From: CAYSPG01 sp964432885
GTDB taxonomy: Bacteria; Bacteroidota; Bacteroidia; AKYH767-A; OLB10
Reading direction: 5' to 3'
DNA: 64,000 nt
NCBI GenBank assembly: GCA_964432885.1
Contig: CAYSPG010000016.1
Span: forward strand, 1-64,000
Below the pieces are notes generated by a model. That model saw nothing but the letters and a program-made list of their open reading frames with translations. It was not told the DNA's origin and made no database searches. The stretch's first letter is position 1. The number at the start of each line of letters is the position of its first letter. The translations under genes and the position numbers were made by a program. Shown here in pieces: positions 62,712 through 64,000 of this stretch.

Positions 62712-64000
62712 TTATTTTTTTTGATTCATTCCTTCAATAGCGTCCTTTGCCTGTTTGTCGGTCGGGTCAAGCTCTAATATTTTTTTAAAAAATCCTTTCG
62801 ATACTTCCGTTTGTTTATCTACCAAATAAAAATATCCTCCTAAATACTTGTATGCTTCTATCAAACCTGTTTTATACTTTGGTAAGTTAGCAGAATCGGC
62901 AAGTGCCGTTTCGATATATTTTTCGTAATGTGGTTTTGCCAATCCAAGTTTTGATTCCAAATCCATTTGAACATTTGACTGCGCGCGCCACAAAAAACCC
63001 GGAGGCCAGGATGGTGAAACCTCATTTACTTTAGCAAACATTGAATCCGCAAGTAAATAATTTTTATTAAAAAATGCTGCACGGCCTGTGTTATGATAGT
63101 CGGGAGATTTTAATCCACGGCCGTTTAACCTTCGTTGAAAAGCATTTTGTGCTTCTGCATATCGTTTCATTTTCATATACATGGCTCCCATATCGGTGAT
63201 TAAATCTGTATTGGTTGTATCAAGCAGGTAGCCTTTTTCAAAATAAATTAGGGCCAATGAATCCAGTTGGTCTTTAGCCAAAATTTTACCATAATATCTA
63301 TAGTCTCTTTCAGTACGGTTATTATCATTGGTTAATTCAAATACTTTTTTGATGAAAGCAAGTGCCTTTGCATTTTCATTTAACTCATAGGCAGTGTATG
63401 CCGACAGGCGCATCATCGGTATGCTTCCCGAATCAGTTTTTAACTGGTTTAACTCATTTTGAGTTGCAGTAAAATCAGCTCCAGAAAACAAGAATGCAGC
63501 ATAACGCAACCGAGCAGCAGTATTATTTTTAGAAAGTTCAAGATAGGTTTTGTATTCCTGCTTTGCTTCTTCAAGTTTTCGCAATTGAAAATATGCTTCG
63601 GCTAGCTCGCGGTGTGCAGGAGCAAATGAAGGGTCAATTTTTATAGCGTTTTGAAACTCGCCTGCCGCACCCTCGTAATTTTTTGGCCGTTCATACAATT
63701 GACCTTTGCGCACTATGGCTTTTACCGAGTTTTTGTCAAGGTCCAATGCCTTGTTGTAATTTTCTGCTGCAACAGTTCCATTGTTTTGCTGGTCATAAAC
63801 ATCACCAAGTAAAATAAATAGTTCAGGGTTTTTTGCATCAACAGCAATAGCATTGTTAAGCAGTTTGGTGGCGTATGCTAGGTCTTTGTTTTTAGTATGG
63901 ATAAATGCTCTTGCTACTTCGCATTGTATCAACGAGGTTTTTGCACCCGACATGGTTAATGCTTTGTCAAAAGATTCCCGTGCATCAGGAGCGTTGCCTT
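62712..64000 (-). CDS. TPR-repeat protein, 5' end beyond the window
   Basis: The frame stays open through the right edge ('GNAPDARESFDKALTMSG' precedes the ATG at 63953), so at least 429 residues are present and the true start is outside. It holds about ten tetratricopeptide units with the 'A...Y..AL.LDP/KN' pattern ('LYERPKNYEGAAGEFQNAIKIDPSFAPAHRELAEAYF', 'YAEAQNAFQRRLNGRG'). It is probably a scaffold or chaperone in the periplasm or cytoplasm; the missing N-terminus would decide. It is likely co-transcribed with the DinB-like gene. Confidence 0.88.
   Translation of the reverse strand, partial: GNAPDARESFDKALTMSGAKTSLIQCEVARAFIHTKNKDLAYATKLLNNAIAVDAKNPELFILLGDVYDQQNNGTVAAENYNKALDLDKNSVKAIVRKGQLYERPKNYEGAAGEFQNAIKIDPSFAPAHRELAEAYFQLRKLEEAKQEYKTYLELSKNNTAARLRYAAFLFSGADFTATQNELNQLKTDSGSIPMMRLSAYTAYELNENAKALAFIKKVFELTNDNNRTERDYRYYGKILAKDQLDSLALIYFEKGYLLDTTNTDLITDMGAMYMKMKRYAEAQNAFQRRLNGRGLKSPDYHNTGRAAFFNKNYLLADSMFAKVNEVSPSWPPGFLWRAQSNVQMDLESKLGLAKPHYEKYIETALADSANLPKYKTGLIEAYKYLGGYFYLVDKQTEVSKGFFKKILELDPTDKQAKDAIEGMNQKK

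Noticed and set aside
1..64000. Prophage, integrated plasmid or defence island
   Set aside because: No integrase, transposase, capsid, restriction or nuclease cluster is visible; composition and gene types look uniform.

Overview
The window is AT-rich chromosomal DNA of a Bacteroidota bacterium, most likely an environmental relative of the Chitinophagales/Sphingobacteriales. The evidence is consistent: four secreted proteins end in a type IX secretion (T9SS) C-terminal sorting domain, there is a SusC-like TonB receptor with an N-terminal carboxypeptidase-like domain, a DUF6089 outer-membrane barrel, a giant PKD-repeat protein, and promoters of the Bacteroidota type (-7 box TAnnTTTG, sometimes with TTTG/TTG about 18-20 bases upstream). 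No T9SS machinery, rRNA, tRNA, CRISPR array, phage or insertion sequence was seen. About 50 protein genes are present, in single units or short operons on both strands.

Layout. 1-5.7 kb: end of an unidentified gene, a six-kelch T9SS protein, a DUF6089 barrel, and two unrecognised genes. 5.7-13.5 kb: pyrG bracketed by inverted copies of a GC-rich mini-element, an intergenic tandem repeat, a large T9SS protein, a relE/parE-type toxin-antitoxin pair with both genes frameshifted in A-runs, a PQQ-type sugar dehydrogenase with sorting domain, and glyS. 13.5-27.6 kb: LutB-like iron-sulfur protein and M28 peptidase (minus strand), a small membrane protein, a pseudo-peptidase/TolB-propeller/barrel fusion, a TetR-TolC-adaptor-RND efflux operon, and a beta-carbonic anhydrase. 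27.6-34.4 kb: a 2041-residue PKD/FN3 protein without a recognisable secretion tail and its small upstream partner. 34.9-44.5 kb: a helical-repeat protein, an RluA-type pseudouridine synthase, acyl-CoA dehydrogenase, anmK, a TonB receptor, dprA, an Ala-rich lipoprotein and superoxide dismutase. 44.6-54 kb: an AsmA-like protein, a histidine kinase, a glycosylasparaginase/GH20 hexosaminidase pair, a DUF433/DUF5615 toxin-antitoxin pair, a DUF937-like protein and an OmpA lipoprotein. 54-64 kb: unknown protein, a 1157-residue barrel protein, YdeI-like protein, cupin, AraC regulator, T9SS beta-propeller protein, DinB-like protein and a TPR protein running off the right edge.

How the genes work together. 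The window mixes housekeeping (pyrG, glyS, dprA, sod, anmK) with envelope and secretion functions. The efflux operon is a self-contained regulated unit. The hexosaminidase and glycosylasparaginase are five bases apart and could jointly dismantle the GlcNAc-Asn end of N-glycans. No single unmistakable new system was found. The best leads are the doubly frameshifted toxin-antitoxin pair, the tail-less giant PKD protein, a nearly identical 20-base promoter/leader motif before two T9SS-substrate genes, the tandem hairpin repeat at 7.5 kb, and the three-part surface-protein fusion at 16.8-20.1 kb.
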